Part shown: positions 46,363-55,230 of the stretch, one piece after another
Position numbering within the stretch: the stretch's first letter is position 1
Layout of the letters: every line of letters starts with the position of its first letter
From: Bog-159 sp963709155
GTDB taxonomy: Bacteria > Acidobacteriota > Terriglobia > Bryobacterales > Bryobacteraceae
DNA length: 64,000 nucleotides
Assembly: GCA_963709155.1 (NCBI GenBank)
Contig: CAVPVD010000003.1
Location: 186,001 to 250,000 of the forward strand
Direction of reading: 5' to 3'
Made by a program: the position numbers and the translations under genes
Notes under the pieces: model-generated
The model's input: the letters and a program-made list of their open reading frames with translations, nothing else
Databases searched by the model: none
Told to the model about the DNA's origin: nothing

Positions 46363-46539
46363 TCAAGACGCGCATGGCGTCGTGGGCGGCGCCAGGACAC
46401 CTTTGTCCGCCCTGACGACAGCGCCGGCCTCTCGACTTATCGATAAGTCGGCAAGATAGATCATGGCACGGAGCGTGCTGGAGACGCTGCGATCGTTCCG
46501 CACTTCCAGCCGGCGGCCGCCATTGAAGTAAACTTTCAC
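46363..46539 (-). CDS. Small hypothetical protein (58 residues)
   Basis: This is a short frame in the 360-base gap between the GAF gene and the sulfatase-like gene. It starts at GTG 46539 (VKVYFNGGRRLEVRNDRSVS) and continues '...LRAMIYLADLSISREAGAVV', ending with TGA at 46363. It has a plausible mix of strand and helix, but no family is recognised. A perfect 18-bp palindrome (CGACTTATCGATAAGTCG, 46433-46450) lies inside it. It may be a chance frame. Confidence 0.25.
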   Translation of the reverse strand: MKVYFNGGRRLEVRNDRSVSSTLRAMIYLADLSISREAGAVVRADKGVLAPPTTPCAS

Positions 46540-46610
46540 CTGCCATGAATCGGGCCTAGGCTTGCTTACGCGCGCGGCTCAGAAGTGTTGCCATGTATTT
46601 GCAGGGGCTT

Positions 46611-46640
46611 ACCGAGCCGCGACCGTAAGGGAGCCATCCC
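46611..46640. repeat. Short interspersed repeat 'GAGCCGCGACCGT.AGGGAGC'
   Basis: GAGCCGCGACCGTAAGGGAG lies at the 3' side of the sulfatase-like gene. The same core with T in place of one A occurs at 54596-54622, where it forms the end of the second DUF899 gene. It is therefore a second repeat family, different from the hairpin modules. Confidence 0.6.
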
Positions 46641-46663
46641 GACAAGCCTTTTTCCGCAGCCTG

Positions 46664-48673
46664 CTAGCGGTCCGCTTCCCGCGCCGCGCGGAACTCCTGT
46701 GCCGCCTCCCCGGTCTTGCCTTGCTTCTCAAAGACCATCCCTAAGTTGTAATGCGCGGAGGCCAGCTTCGGCTGCAGACGGAGGGTCTCTTCGAATTGGC
46801 GGCGGGCCGGCTCCAGTTCGCCGCGCTGCAGATAGATGCCGCCCAGGGTGTTGTGCGCCTCCGCCGAGCTCGGATCGGCGCGCAGCGCCAGCAGCATGTG
46901 CTGCTGGGCGCCGTTCCAGTCTTGCTCCAGGGCCGCCAGGATTCCCAGGTTGAAGTGCGCGGCGTAACTGGTGGGGTCGATAGAGAGCAGGTGATCCAGA
47001 TGGGTGCGGGCCTGGGCGAAATCCTTGTCTTGAATATAGAGATCGGCAAGCGCCTCGTCGGCGCGTGTGTACCAGGGCGCGAGCGCCAGGGCGGCTTTCA
47101 GTTGCCCGATCGCTTCCTTCGGTTGGCGCAGCCGGAAGTAGCACGATCCCAGTTCGAAGTGCGCGGGAGCGTTGGCCGGATCGAGCTCGATAGCGCGCTT
47201 GAATTCGCCCGCGGCCTCGGCGTAGTGGCCGAGCCCCTGTTGGTTCAATCCCAGGCTGATCCGGATATCCTCGATGTCGGGCAACTTACCGCCGAGCGAC
47301 TGCAAGATGCCATCGGATGCGGCGAGTTTGCCCGCCGAGGCCAGCCCGAGTGCCGCGACGTACCGTTCGAAGTCCGCGATGCGATCTTTGGGATCCACGC
47401 GGGATTCCACACGGCTGTGACTGCTCGATCCGCTTAAGTAGCCGAGTGAGCGGAGGGCGGCGATGGTTTCGGGCGTGAGCGAAGAAGACTGTCCCGCGGG
47501 GGCGGCCGGGGAAGCGGTGCGCAGAGCATCGATCCGCGCCCTAAGAGCATCGGCTTTGGGGCGCTGCCGGGCATAGAGATTGCGCGACTCGTGCGGGTCG
47601 CTCGAAAGATCGTATAACTCGGGCTGGGGAGCATCGATGTACTTGTAATCCCCGGCCCGCATGCTGCGTAACGACGCGCATCCGAAGTGGTTGCGCGCAT
47701 AAGTGCTTTCGGAATACACTTCCTGGCTATCGCGCGCGCCCAGGAGACTGCGGCCGCGCATACCGGCGGGCCGCGGCAGGGAAACGGCATCGAGGATCGT
47801 GGGGGCCACGTCGAGCAGGCTGGCGGGCTCATCCACGCGGTCCCGCGGCAGCCGCCGGGGCCCGGCGGGCCAGTGTACGATCAGCGGCACATGCAGGGTG
47901 CTCTGATAAATGAAATAGCCGTGCGTACTTTCGCCGTGCTCCCCAAGACCTTCGCCATGATCGGAGGTAAATACGATCAGGGCTTTTTCAAAGACGCCGC
48001 GGCGTTCGAGGGATCTTAGGAAATCGCCCAGTACATGGTCCACGTAAGCCAGTTCGGCATCATAGCCCGTCTCGCCGCGGCGCAGGCTGGGATCGCGCGG
48101 CAGGTCGTAGGGCGCGTGCAGATCGTACAGATGTAGAAAGAGGAAGAACGGCGCGTTGGAGTTGGCGTCCACCCAGTGCGCCGCGGCTTCCGCAACCTGT
48201 GAACCCGGGCGTTTGCGATCGCCCGCGCCCGCGGCGGTCTTATTGTGCAGATCGACAGGACCGTCGTAGATATCGAAGCCCGGGCTCAATCCAAAACGAC
48301 GGTCTAAAACGAAGCTGGCGACGAATGCGGCGGTCCGGTATCCGGCCTGTTTCATGACCGTGGCCAGGGTCGCTGTGGAGGGCGCCAGCGGGATGCCGTT
48401 ATCGCGGACGCCGTTGGCGAACGGATAGGTGGAAGTGAACAGCGCCACGTGCGCGGGAAGTGTCAGGGGGAAAGGGGTGCTCACCTGGGAGAATAACGTG
48501 CCGTTGGCGGCCAGCGCGTCGATATGCGGCGTGCGCAGCCGGGCGCCCTGGTAACAGCTTAGGCGATCGGCGCGCAGGGTATCCACCGAAATCAAAATGA
48601 CGGGAGTTTGCGGCTGGGCGTGAACGGAGGAGCACGCGAAGGCGATGAGCGGAAGGTACGGGAAACGGGGCAA
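46664..48673 (-). CDS. Exported sulfatase-like/phosphoesterase with C-terminal TPR repeats
   Basis: The protein has 669 residues. A signal peptide (PLIAFACSSVHA) precedes an alkaline-phosphatase-fold domain with metal ligands 'ILISVDTLRADRLSCY' (Asp31) and 'IVFTSDHGEGLGEHGESTHG'. At the nucleophile position it has Thr71 in 'FPLTLPAHVALF', not the Cys or Ser that is converted to formylglycine in true sulfatases. So it may be a phosphatase, phosphodiesterase or transferase. Residues ~425-669 are about six TPR repeats (AEAAGEFKRAIELDPANAPAHFELGS and similar), which may bind a partner or polymer. A Thr-nucleophile with TPR is common in this lineage. Confidence 0.82.
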   Translation of the reverse strand: MPRFPYLPLIAFACSSVHAQPQTPVILISVDTLRADRLSCYQGARLRTPHIDALAANGTLFSQVSTPFPLTLPAHVALFTSTYPFANGVRDNGIPLAPSTATLATVMKQAGYRTAAFVASFVLDRRFGLSPGFDIYDGPVDLHNKTAAGAGDRKRPGSQVAEAAAHWVDANSNAPFFLFLHLYDLHAPYDLPRDPSLRRGETGYDAELAYVDHVLGDFLRSLERRGVFEKALIVFTSDHGEGLGEHGESTHGYFIYQSTLHVPLIVHWPAGPRRLPRDRVDEPASLLDVAPTILDAVSLPRPAGMRGRSLLGARDSQEVYSESTYARNHFGCASLRSMRAGDYKYIDAPQPELYDLSSDPHESRNLYARQRPKADALRARIDALRTASPAAPAGQSSSLTPETIAALRSLGYLSGSSSHSRVESRVDPKDRIADFERYVAALGLASAGKLAASDGILQSLGGKLPDIEDIRISLGLNQQGLGHYAEAAGEFKRAIELDPANAPAHFELGSCYFRLRQPKEAIGQLKAALALAPWYTRADEALADLYIQDKDFAQARTHLDHLLSIDPTSYAAHFNLGILAALEQDWNGAQQHMLLALRADPSSAEAHNTLGGIYLQRGELEPARRQFEETLRLQPKLASAHYNLGMVFEKQGKTGEAAQEFRAAREADR

Positions 48674-48725
48674 GTACGGCTTACCTTAACACGATGGCTT
48701 GAGGATCTTGAAAATCGAAATGCCT

Positions 48726-48754
48726 GGGCAGGCCCGCTTTAGGCGAGCCTGCCC
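48726..48754. terminator. Hairpin between the TonB-dependent receptor and the sulfatase-like gene
   Basis: GGGCAGGC (48726-48733) pairs with GCCTGCCC (48747-48754) around a 13-base loop that itself holds complementary CCGC/GGCG ends. It lies just after the receptor's stop and before the sulfatase-like gene's start, both on the minus strand. No run of Ts follows on the minus strand, so it is not a classical intrinsic terminator. It may belong to the host palindrome family. Confidence 0.4.
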
Positions 48755-48760
48755 AAGAGA

Positions 48761-51700
48761 TTAGAAGGAGACGCGCGCACCCAGTTGCAGGCGCCGCGAA
48801 ATGGCGTTGCCCACCAGGGTGGATGCCTTGCCGAAAGCGCCGCTGTTCAAATTGGTGCTGATGCCATCGAAGTTCGGATGGTTGTCCAGGTTGAGCGCTT
48901 CCACGCGGATCTGCATTTTGACTCTTTCGGTCACCCTGAAGTTCTTCATCATGGCCCCGTCCAGGCCGTTAAACCAGGGCCCCCTGAACACATTTCTGCC
49001 GAGTTCGCCGTAGCGCGGGCCGGTGCCCGAGGGGTTGACGAACAAAGTGCTGGGGGTGCTCACGCCGTAGGCGGCGTTGCAGGCCGCGATGGCGGCCGCG
49101 CTGGATTGCGCGCCGGCGTAACCGCAACCGATCTCGTTGTTGTCGGTAAAGATGCCGTTCGCCGCGCTGTTGTGCGAGTAAGCCGCGTTAACGCTCGAAC
49201 CGATAAAGTTCGGGTGATCGTTGCACACGCCGTCCAGGTTGTAGTCTCCGCCGATGTTTTCCGGAATGCCGTTGGAGTCCATGGCGTCTCCCGCATAATG
49301 GCAGCGGCTGCTGTAGACCTCCAGCGGATGGCCGGAGTAGCCTTGATAGAACGAGGAAAGCTGCCAGCCGCCTAAGACGCGTCCGACGAAGCCATGTTGG
49401 TCTTTGAAGAAAGGCATCTCATAAGTAAAGAGGGCCTTGAAATTCTTCTGGTGGTCAAAGGCGCCCGGACCGCGTTCCAGAGCCGGGGCATCGTTGCTCT
49501 GGAAATAAAACGGCTGGCTGTACTGGCCGGTGGTGGTGGAACCCGAGAACAGGTCCGAGCCGTCGTCCATCAGTTTCGACCAAACGAAACTGAACTGGAA
49601 CTGCAGGCCGTGGGCGAAGCGCTTCTGAACTTCAGTCACCATGGCGTTGTACTCGGAGTTTAGATTGTTGGCGCGATAATTGAAGCCCGAATACAGCTCG
49701 TTGGGCCGGCTGCCGTCCAGGCCCGCGACATAATCCTGGCCTGTATACCGGTTCAGGTTCATCAACTGGGACAGGTGCCGCCCCATGGAGCCCTGGTAAT
49801 TCACGCGCAGCAGGAAATCATGGAAGAACTGCCGCTCCACGCCGAGATAGTAGTTCTGCACCGAGGAGTCGCGCATGTGGACGTCCATGGTGCGGACGGA
49901 GACGCGCTCGCCGGGGGCGGGGATGGAGTTCGCCACGTAGAAGCCGCCGGTGGAAGGCGGATTCGAGTAGAACACCGTATCCCCGGCCGTCGCGTCGTGA
50001 TCGAGCAGGGCATAGAAGGGCGGATTCCATGCGCCGTTGGACCAGATGTTATCGAACAGCCGGTCGAACGAGATGCCGAAACCGCTGCGCACGGACATTT
50101 TGCCGTCGCCCAGCAAATCATAGGCAAATCCCACGCGCGGACCGAAGTCGTGATTCGGGGTGGTCCACATGCTCTTCACCGGGGTGACGCGGGCGGCCGC
50201 TACCTGCGCCGGGTCGTACCCGTCGAGGTTGGTGAATTGCGCGATGAGGTTGTTGGCTTCCGTCGGCGCGCCATAGCGCTCCCACCGCAAGCCCAGATTC
50301 ACGGACAGCCGCTTGCTCACCTTCCAGTCGTCATTGAAGAAGATATTGCTGTCCTTCATGATGTAGTGCCGGTAGGCGACCCCCGCGGTGCCATTGGCCG
50401 GATTGATGGAAAGCTCCGAATAGTACGGGAAGTCGTTCTGGAAGTTGCTATCCGGATAGTTCACGAAATTGCCGATCGTGTTACTAGCCAGAAGATTCCC
50501 CGTAGACGCCGGGCTGGGGCCGGTGGTGTTGGCGAATTCATATTGACCCGGACTGCCCAAGTCCCAGTTGCGGTACAGGATACCGTATTGAAAGCCGCCG
50601 CCGAACTTGAACGAGTGCCTGCCCTTCGTCCAGGCCACGTTATCCTGGAATTGCCAGCGGTCCTGTACGAACCCTTCCACCAGGCCGCCCTCATAAGCGC
50701 CGTACCCATAACCTAATCCGTCGTAATTCGCGCCGTCGATGATGATCTCAGCCGAGGGGCTGGTACCGTTGCCTTCGAGGTTATCGGAATAGTGGCGATT
50801 GTGCGCGACGGTCAGTTCATTCAACAGACTGCCATTGAAGATGTGCGTCTCGATGAGCGACAGATTGTGGTAGTGCTCGTTGTCTAGGTAGGGAATCGGC
50901 TGACCGGAAGTGGGGTACCCCCCCCCGAACTTGTCGTTGTAGCCATAGATCTGGAAATTGGCCGTGAGACTGAGCCGGTCATGCTGGCTGAAGTTCTGAT
51001 CGATTCTTCCCACGTAGGAGTTCTGACCGGTAAGCTGCGGGTCATTTTCCTGGATACAGCCCATATAGCCCACGGAGTCCGGATAGTTTGCGGCCTGCGC
51101 GGGGCACGGGGTGTTCGAGGTGAGGGGCGAATATAATCCCAGGATTTTGGTCGCCAGGGGTCCGGCGTTGGTGGTGATGGCGGTCTCTTCACTGGGGGTT
51201 GGAACCGCTTGGACGATGGTGCTGCTCTGGTGTATGTCCAGCCGGTCGTAGGTGAAGGTGAAGAATGTCTTGTCTTTCTTGATCGGGCCGTCCACTTCGC
51301 CGCCGAACTGGTTCCGGATGTATTCGGGCTTGGGGCTGCCGGCGCGGTTGGCGAAGAAGTCGGAGGCGTTGAAGTCGGTGTTGCGATTAAACTCGTAGGC
51401 CACTCCGTGGTACTCGTTGGTTCCGGACTTCTGCACGGTACTTACGAGGGCCCCGGAGGCGTGGCCGTACTGCGCGCTCATATTGTTGGTGAGCACGGTG
51501 AACTCGGCCACGGATTCGAGCGGCGGGGTGACATTGTAGCTGCCTTCGCTGAAGTTGTCGTTGTTGTCAGCGCCGTTCAGCATATTCGTGGTGCCGGATT
51601 CGCGCGACCCGCCCGATGCCGCATTAAAGTTCATCCCCTGCGAGACGGCTGGCGCCGCAAAAGCCAAATCGAAGACGTTGCGCGTCAACAACGGCATGCT

Positions 51701-52156
51701 TTGAATGAACCTCTGGTCGATGGTGGTGGAGAGATCCGAACTGGCCGTCTGTACAATGGTTTCCTGCGTGCTGATTTCGATGACCGTCTGCGCCGTAGCT
51801 ACGGACAACGCGACGTTGACGGGCACGGTGGTGCTGGCGTCCACGATGATTTTCTTAATTTCCCTGGTAGTGAAACCCTGGGCTTTGGTTGTGAGACTGT
51901 AAGTGCCGGGCGGCACCAGTCCAAACCGGTACACGCCGCTAGTTCCGCTCTTTTCCTGCTGCGACACCAGAGTGCCGTCGTTGACCAAGGTGAGATCCGC
52001 GCCGGGGATTAGGGCCCCCGAACTATCCGTCACCGAACCGGTAACGACTCCCTGTACGGTTTGAGCTTGCGCGCCGCTTTGGAAAGCGAACGCCAGCAGT
52101 AGAGCGCCAGAAATTGCCGATAAGGCACACGTCACCCGTGCGCATGGCGAGAACAT
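48761..52156 (-). CDS. TonB-dependent receptor, Oar-like, with N-terminal carboxypeptidase-regulatory domain
   Basis: The protein has 1131 residues. A signal peptide (SAISGALLLAFAFQSGAQAQ) is followed by a carboxypeptidase-regulatory-like beta domain ('GVVTGSVTDSSGALIPGADLTLVNDGT...YRFGLVPPGTYSLTTKAQGF'), a plug region ('QRFIQSMPLLTRNVFDLAFAAPAV', 'MLNGADNNDNFSEGSYNVTPPLESVAEFTVLTNNMSAQYGHASGALVS'), and a long outer-membrane barrel ending in 'AISRRLQLGARVSF' with the terminal Phe. It imports an unknown, probably polymeric or glycan, substrate. Such receptors are numerous in Acidobacteria. Confidence 0.9.
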   Translation of the reverse strand: MFSPCARVTCALSAISGALLLAFAFQSGAQAQTVQGVVTGSVTDSSGALIPGADLTLVNDGTLVSQQEKSGTSGVYRFGLVPPGTYSLTTKAQGFTTREIKKIIVDASTTVPVNVALSVATAQTVIEISTQETIVQTASSDLSTTIDQRFIQSMPLLTRNVFDLAFAAPAVSQGMNFNAASGGSRESGTTNMLNGADNNDNFSEGSYNVTPPLESVAEFTVLTNNMSAQYGHASGALVSTVQKSGTNEYHGVAYEFNRNTDFNASDFFANRAGSPKPEYIRNQFGGEVDGPIKKDKTFFTFTYDRLDIHQSSTIVQAVPTPSEETAITTNAGPLATKILGLYSPLTSNTPCPAQAANYPDSVGYMGCIQENDPQLTGQNSYVGRIDQNFSQHDRLSLTANFQIYGYNDKFGGGYPTSGQPIPYLDNEHYHNLSLIETHIFNGSLLNELTVAHNRHYSDNLEGNGTSPSAEIIIDGANYDGLGYGYGAYEGGLVEGFVQDRWQFQDNVAWTKGRHSFKFGGGFQYGILYRNWDLGSPGQYEFANTTGPSPASTGNLLASNTIGNFVNYPDSNFQNDFPYYSELSINPANGTAGVAYRHYIMKDSNIFFNDDWKVSKRLSVNLGLRWERYGAPTEANNLIAQFTNLDGYDPAQVAAARVTPVKSMWTTPNHDFGPRVGFAYDLLGDGKMSVRSGFGISFDRLFDNIWSNGAWNPPFYALLDHDATAGDTVFYSNPPSTGGFYVANSIPAPGERVSVRTMDVHMRDSSVQNYYLGVERQFFHDFLLRVNYQGSMGRHLSQLMNLNRYTGQDYVAGLDGSRPNELYSGFNYRANNLNSEYNAMVTEVQKRFAHGLQFQFSFVWSKLMDDGSDLFSGSTTTGQYSQPFYFQSNDAPALERGPGAFDHQKNFKALFTYEMPFFKDQHGFVGRVLGGWQLSSFYQGYSGHPLEVYSSRCHYAGDAMDSNGIPENIGGDYNLDGVCNDHPNFIGSSVNAAYSHNSAANGIFTDNNEIGCGYAGAQSSAAAIAACNAAYGVSTPSTLFVNPSGTGPRYGELGRNVFRGPWFNGLDGAMMKNFRVTERVKMQIRVEALNLDNHPNFDGISTNLNSGAFGKASTLVGNAISRRLQLGARVSF

Positions 52157-52499
52157 ACCCGTTTATCCCCTTTTCTAAGAAAGACTCGGTTACACGTCGG
52201 CCGACACGGGCCGAGCCAGAACACTTGCCGTTGTGGGTGTTTAGCTCTTGGCTGAAGAACCGGCACGCGCAAACAAGCGAACGCGCAGCGCCGCAGAAGC
52301 GGCGAATCCCGCTTACACCCGCTACACCTTGTTGGCCGGCACTCTCCGTTATTCAGCGCCGACTTTATGCTATGGGAGGAAGTATAATACCGATCCCGCG
52401 GGGGCGCAACAGATTTGTAAATAATTTCTTAATAAAGTTTACTGAGTACTGTCTATGCGGCGACTCAGATCCCGGCTAACCTGACGCGCGGGCGCTAAG
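52157..52499. other. Divergent intergenic region between receptor and methyltransferase genes
   Basis: The 343-base gap has no convincing gene. TATAAT (52383-52388) on the plus strand is a perfect -10 box, but no good -35 box stands before it. An AT-rich patch (52410-52440) follows. The bases before the receptor's start on the minus strand should hold its promoter, which I cannot place. Confidence 0.4.
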
Positions 52500-53834
52500 A
52501 TGAGTATGCGGATGATACGAAAACACTGGCTGTGGGCGGGAGTATGGATAGCTTGTGCGATCGCCCGGGCAGCCTCGCCCGGCGTGCGCTTCCTGAGTTT
52601 CACGGAAGCGCAGGAAGTTCTGACAGCTTTTGGCCGGATGGAAGACGCCTCGGCTTGGGACCTATGGGTCAGGAGCGAAGATCGCGAGGTGCGGGCGCGG
52701 GTGGACCGAGGTGTGGAAGATTCCATCAGTAACTTGATTCTGTACGGAACCTCGTTCACGCACCTGGCGCGGGTGGAGTCGGCTGAGCGGGCCACGACCC
52801 CGGCGGGTGAACTGATCCCGCTGGCGCGCGCGCGTGTGCGAGCCGCGGCGGCTGCCCTGGCGCATCCCGGGGCCAACGAGAGACTGCGGTTCGCTTGCGA
52901 CTATATTTCGCGGCACGGCGTGCATGCGAACGAAATCGAGGGATACCTGGCCGCCAACCTGGCGCGCTTCGCCGGGGAGCAGCGCAGCTACCAGGAAACC
53001 CTCAGACTAGCCCGTGAGCGGGGCGACCCCGCTGAAGCGCGGTTCACGGGCGCCACTCTGTTCGATCGCCGCGGGCTTTCGGCGGACACCTCGCTGCTGC
53101 CCAACTATGCGCTTGAGGATACCCTGCGCGCCATGCTGCGCAAGGGCGCCGTAGGAGCGGGACAGATCCGGAGTATCGCGGTGATCGGCCCTGGGTTGGA
53201 TTATACGGACAAGCACGATGGCTACGATTTTTACCCGGTGCAAACCATTCAGCCGTTCGCGGTGATGGAAGCCGCGATCCGGCTAGGTCTGGGGAAACCG
53301 GAAGACCTGCGGCTGGTCACGTTGGATCTGAATCCCGCGGTGAATACGCATCTGCGAGGGATGGCCGCGCGGGCTCGCACCGGCGCCGCCTACGTAGTGC
53401 AACTGCCGCGCGATGGGGCAGCGGACTGGACCCCGCAGGCCATCGCGTATTGGGAGCATTTTGGGGAACTGACCGGTGCGCCGGCCGCTGCGGCAGCGGC
53501 GCCCAAGGGTCTGCGCGTACGCGCTGTGGCCCTGGCGCCGGACCTGGCGTCCCGGATCGAACCGCTGGACTTGAATGTAGTGGGCCAGGTGCTGGACGGG
53601 GCCCGGTTCGATCTGGTGGTGGCGACCAATATCCTGGTCTACTACGACCGTTTCGAACAAGCGCTGGCCATGGCGGGCATCGCCAGGATGATGCGCCCGG
53701 GCGGCGTGTTTCTGGCGAATACGGTGCTGCCGGCGCAGAGACCGGACGCCCTGGAGTATCTGGGCCGGCGAAGCGTGAATTATAGCGCGTCGGGAAGCTA
53801 CGGAGACGATGTGGTGGTTTACCGGCGGCGTTAG
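52500..53834 (+). CDS. Exported methyltransferase-like protein
   Basis: The protein has 444 residues with a signal peptide (KHWLWAGVWIACAIARAAS). Residues 25-~190 are a helical region with no clear family. The second half resembles a class I SAM methyltransferase of the CheR kind: 'IRSIAVIGPGLDYTDKHDGYDFYP' for the SAM loop, 'LRLVTLDLNPAVNTHL' for the acidic residue after strand 2, and 'FDLVVATNILVYYDRFEQALAMAGIARMMRPGGVFLANT'. A SAM-dependent enzyme with a signal peptide is odd, because SAM is cytoplasmic. A binding-only or N-terminally anchored role is possible; a wrongly called start is less likely because the signal sequence is clear. Confidence 0.62.
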   Translation: MSMRMIRKHWLWAGVWIACAIARAASPGVRFLSFTEAQEVLTAFGRMEDASAWDLWVRSEDREVRARVDRGVEDSISNLILYGTSFTHLARVESAERATTPAGELIPLARARVRAAAAALAHPGANERLRFACDYISRHGVHANEIEGYLAANLARFAGEQRSYQETLRLARERGDPAEARFTGATLFDRRGLSADTSLLPNYALEDTLRAMLRKGAVGAGQIRSIAVIGPGLDYTDKHDGYDFYPVQTIQPFAVMEAAIRLGLGKPEDLRLVTLDLNPAVNTHLRGMAARARTGAAYVVQLPRDGAADWTPQAIAYWEHFGELTGAPAAAAAAPKGLRVRAVALAPDLASRIEPLDLNVVGQVLDGARFDLVVATNILVYYDRFEQALAMAGIARMMRPGGVFLANTVLPAQRPDALEYLGRRSVNYSASGSYGDDVVVYRRR

Positions 53835-53973
53835 CGCCCGCCGGCAAAAGAGCTCGAATGACGACCAGACTTCCCTGCGCCGCACGTGCTGTTGGGCAGC
53901 AGCAAGGATTCTAACGGGAACGACTGAGAGATAAGTAGTCGCACCAACTGGCCCGCGTTATCCTGGAGGAACT

Positions 53974-54657
53974 ATGGCTGACACGCAAACGCTCGTTCCC
54001 GCTCAGCAGCTTGCCGGGACCAACAAGATCCACTTTCCCAATGAAAGCGCCGCGTACCGGAAGGCTAGAAACGCTCTCCTCGTCGCAGAGATTGAGCTGC
54101 GCCGCCAAATAGAGCGCGTGGCGTCGCAACGGCGCAAATTGCCTCCCGGCGGCGAAATTCCCCAGGACTTCGAGTTTGTGTCAGAGCAAGGCCCCGCGCG
54201 CCTCTCCAGCCTCTTCGGCGACAAAGGCACTCTGTTGGTTTACAGCATGATGTACGGCCCGCGGCGCAAAGCGCCGTGTCCGATGTGTACATCGTTCCTG
54301 ACTTCATGGAACGGGACGGCCGTCAACCTTCGTGAGCGCGTAGCCATTGCCGTCACCGCGCGCTCACCTATCGAGCGGCTGGTCGAGTATAAGAAACTGC
54401 GCGCCTTTGCGAACCTCCCTTTTGTTTCCGACATGTCCGGTGAGTACACGCGCACTTACGTCAACGCTGAAGACGCCGACGTTCCCGGCTTCAGTGTCTT
54501 CAGCCGGCACAATGGAAGTATTCGTCACTTCTACAGCGCCGAGATGAGCGGATCGATGGCCGACCCGGGACAGGACCCGCGCGGCGGCCGAGCCGCGACC
54601 GGCCGAGCCGCGACCGTTAGGGAGCGTCCCAGCGCTCGTCGCGTCGCGCCTAATTAA
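53974..54657 (+). CDS. DUF899 family protein with repeat-replaced C-terminus
   Basis: The protein has 227 residues and follows the intact paralogue at 5947 over most of its length ('IHFPNESAAYRKARNALLVAEIELRRQIERVASQRRKLPPGGE', 'APCPMCTSFLTSWNG', 'SPIERLVEYKK'). It should end with 'WPLWNLLDLTPEGRGDW', but after 'DPGQDPRGG' the frame runs into the GC-rich repeat at 54586-54631 and ends in 'RAATGRAATVRERPSARRVAPN'. The last ~30 residues are therefore lost. The CxxC is kept. Whether the shortened protein folds is unknown. Confidence 0.7.
   Translation: MADTQTLVPAQQLAGTNKIHFPNESAAYRKARNALLVAEIELRRQIERVASQRRKLPPGGEIPQDFEFVSEQGPARLSSLFGDKGTLLVYSMMYGPRRKAPCPMCTSFLTSWNGTAVNLRERVAIAVTARSPIERLVEYKKLRAFANLPFVSDMSGEYTRTYVNAEDADVPGFSVFSRHNGSIRHFYSAEMSGSMADPGQDPRGGRAATGRAATVRERPSARRVAPN
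54586..54631. repeat. Tandem 'GGCCGAGCCGCGACC' repeat within the DUF899 3' end
   Basis: GGCCGAGCCGCGACC occurs twice back to back (54586-54600 and 54601-54615) and continues as GTTAGGGAGCGTCCC. The same core is at 46611-46640. The insertion replaced the conserved end of the DUF899 gene. Confidence 0.65.
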
Positions 54658-54849
54658 CCCTCCCACATTTGACGCCCCCAGCCTGCTTTCGGTTTTCGTG
54701 CACAATGCAACAATCGATGCCGGCTAATCTCTTGTTGCTCTTTTCCGATCCAATTCGAACAGTTATGACGAACCGGACTCAACCGAACAGCCACCCCAGC
54801 CGCGACCCCTGAACGCGACGACAGCCCGGATACCAAGGGTAAGGGGACA

Positions 54850-55137
54850 TGCCTGGCGTCAGTCACGCTGTCTCCCACTCAAGTGGTAGGTGGCGCCTCC
54901 ACCACAAACAACACCGTTACACTGACGCTTGTGTATCGCGGAGGCGGCATACCCATTTCGCTGAGCAGCGGCAGCGCCGTCGCGCGCGTGCCCGCCTCGG
55001 TAACGGTACCGGCCGGGGATCTGTCCGCACATTTCACCATTACGACGGCCAAGGTCTCGGCGAAAACCAGCGTGACGATCACCGGAAGCTATGCCGGCGA
55101 GTGCGTACATACGGCCACGCTGACGGTCGTACCGTAG
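54850..55137 (+). pseudogene. Orphan Ig-like domain fragment
   Basis: The frame reads 'LASVTLSPTQVVGGASTTNNTVTLTLVYRGGG...ARVPASVTVPAGDLSAHFTITTAKVSAKTSVTITGSYAGECVHTATLTV' and ends with a stop at 55137. That is one complete bacterial Ig-like repeat of the kind found in many copies in large secreted Acidobacteria proteins. There is no start codon with a ribosome site and no upstream part of such a protein, so it looks like a leftover repeat. A short start at 54883 is possible but would cut the domain. Confidence 0.6.
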
Positions 55138-55230
55138 GACGCTGTCCAACACCGCTCTCCACCCACATGCGGTAAAATCACGGTATCCGGATCTGCCGCC
55201 CCGCTCCATACAGATCCGAATATCCTCACC

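Noticed and set aside
55138..55230. SAM or B12 riboswitch before the methionine synthesis gene
   Set aside because: The 93-base leader is too short and shows none of the conserved core pieces that I can recognise.
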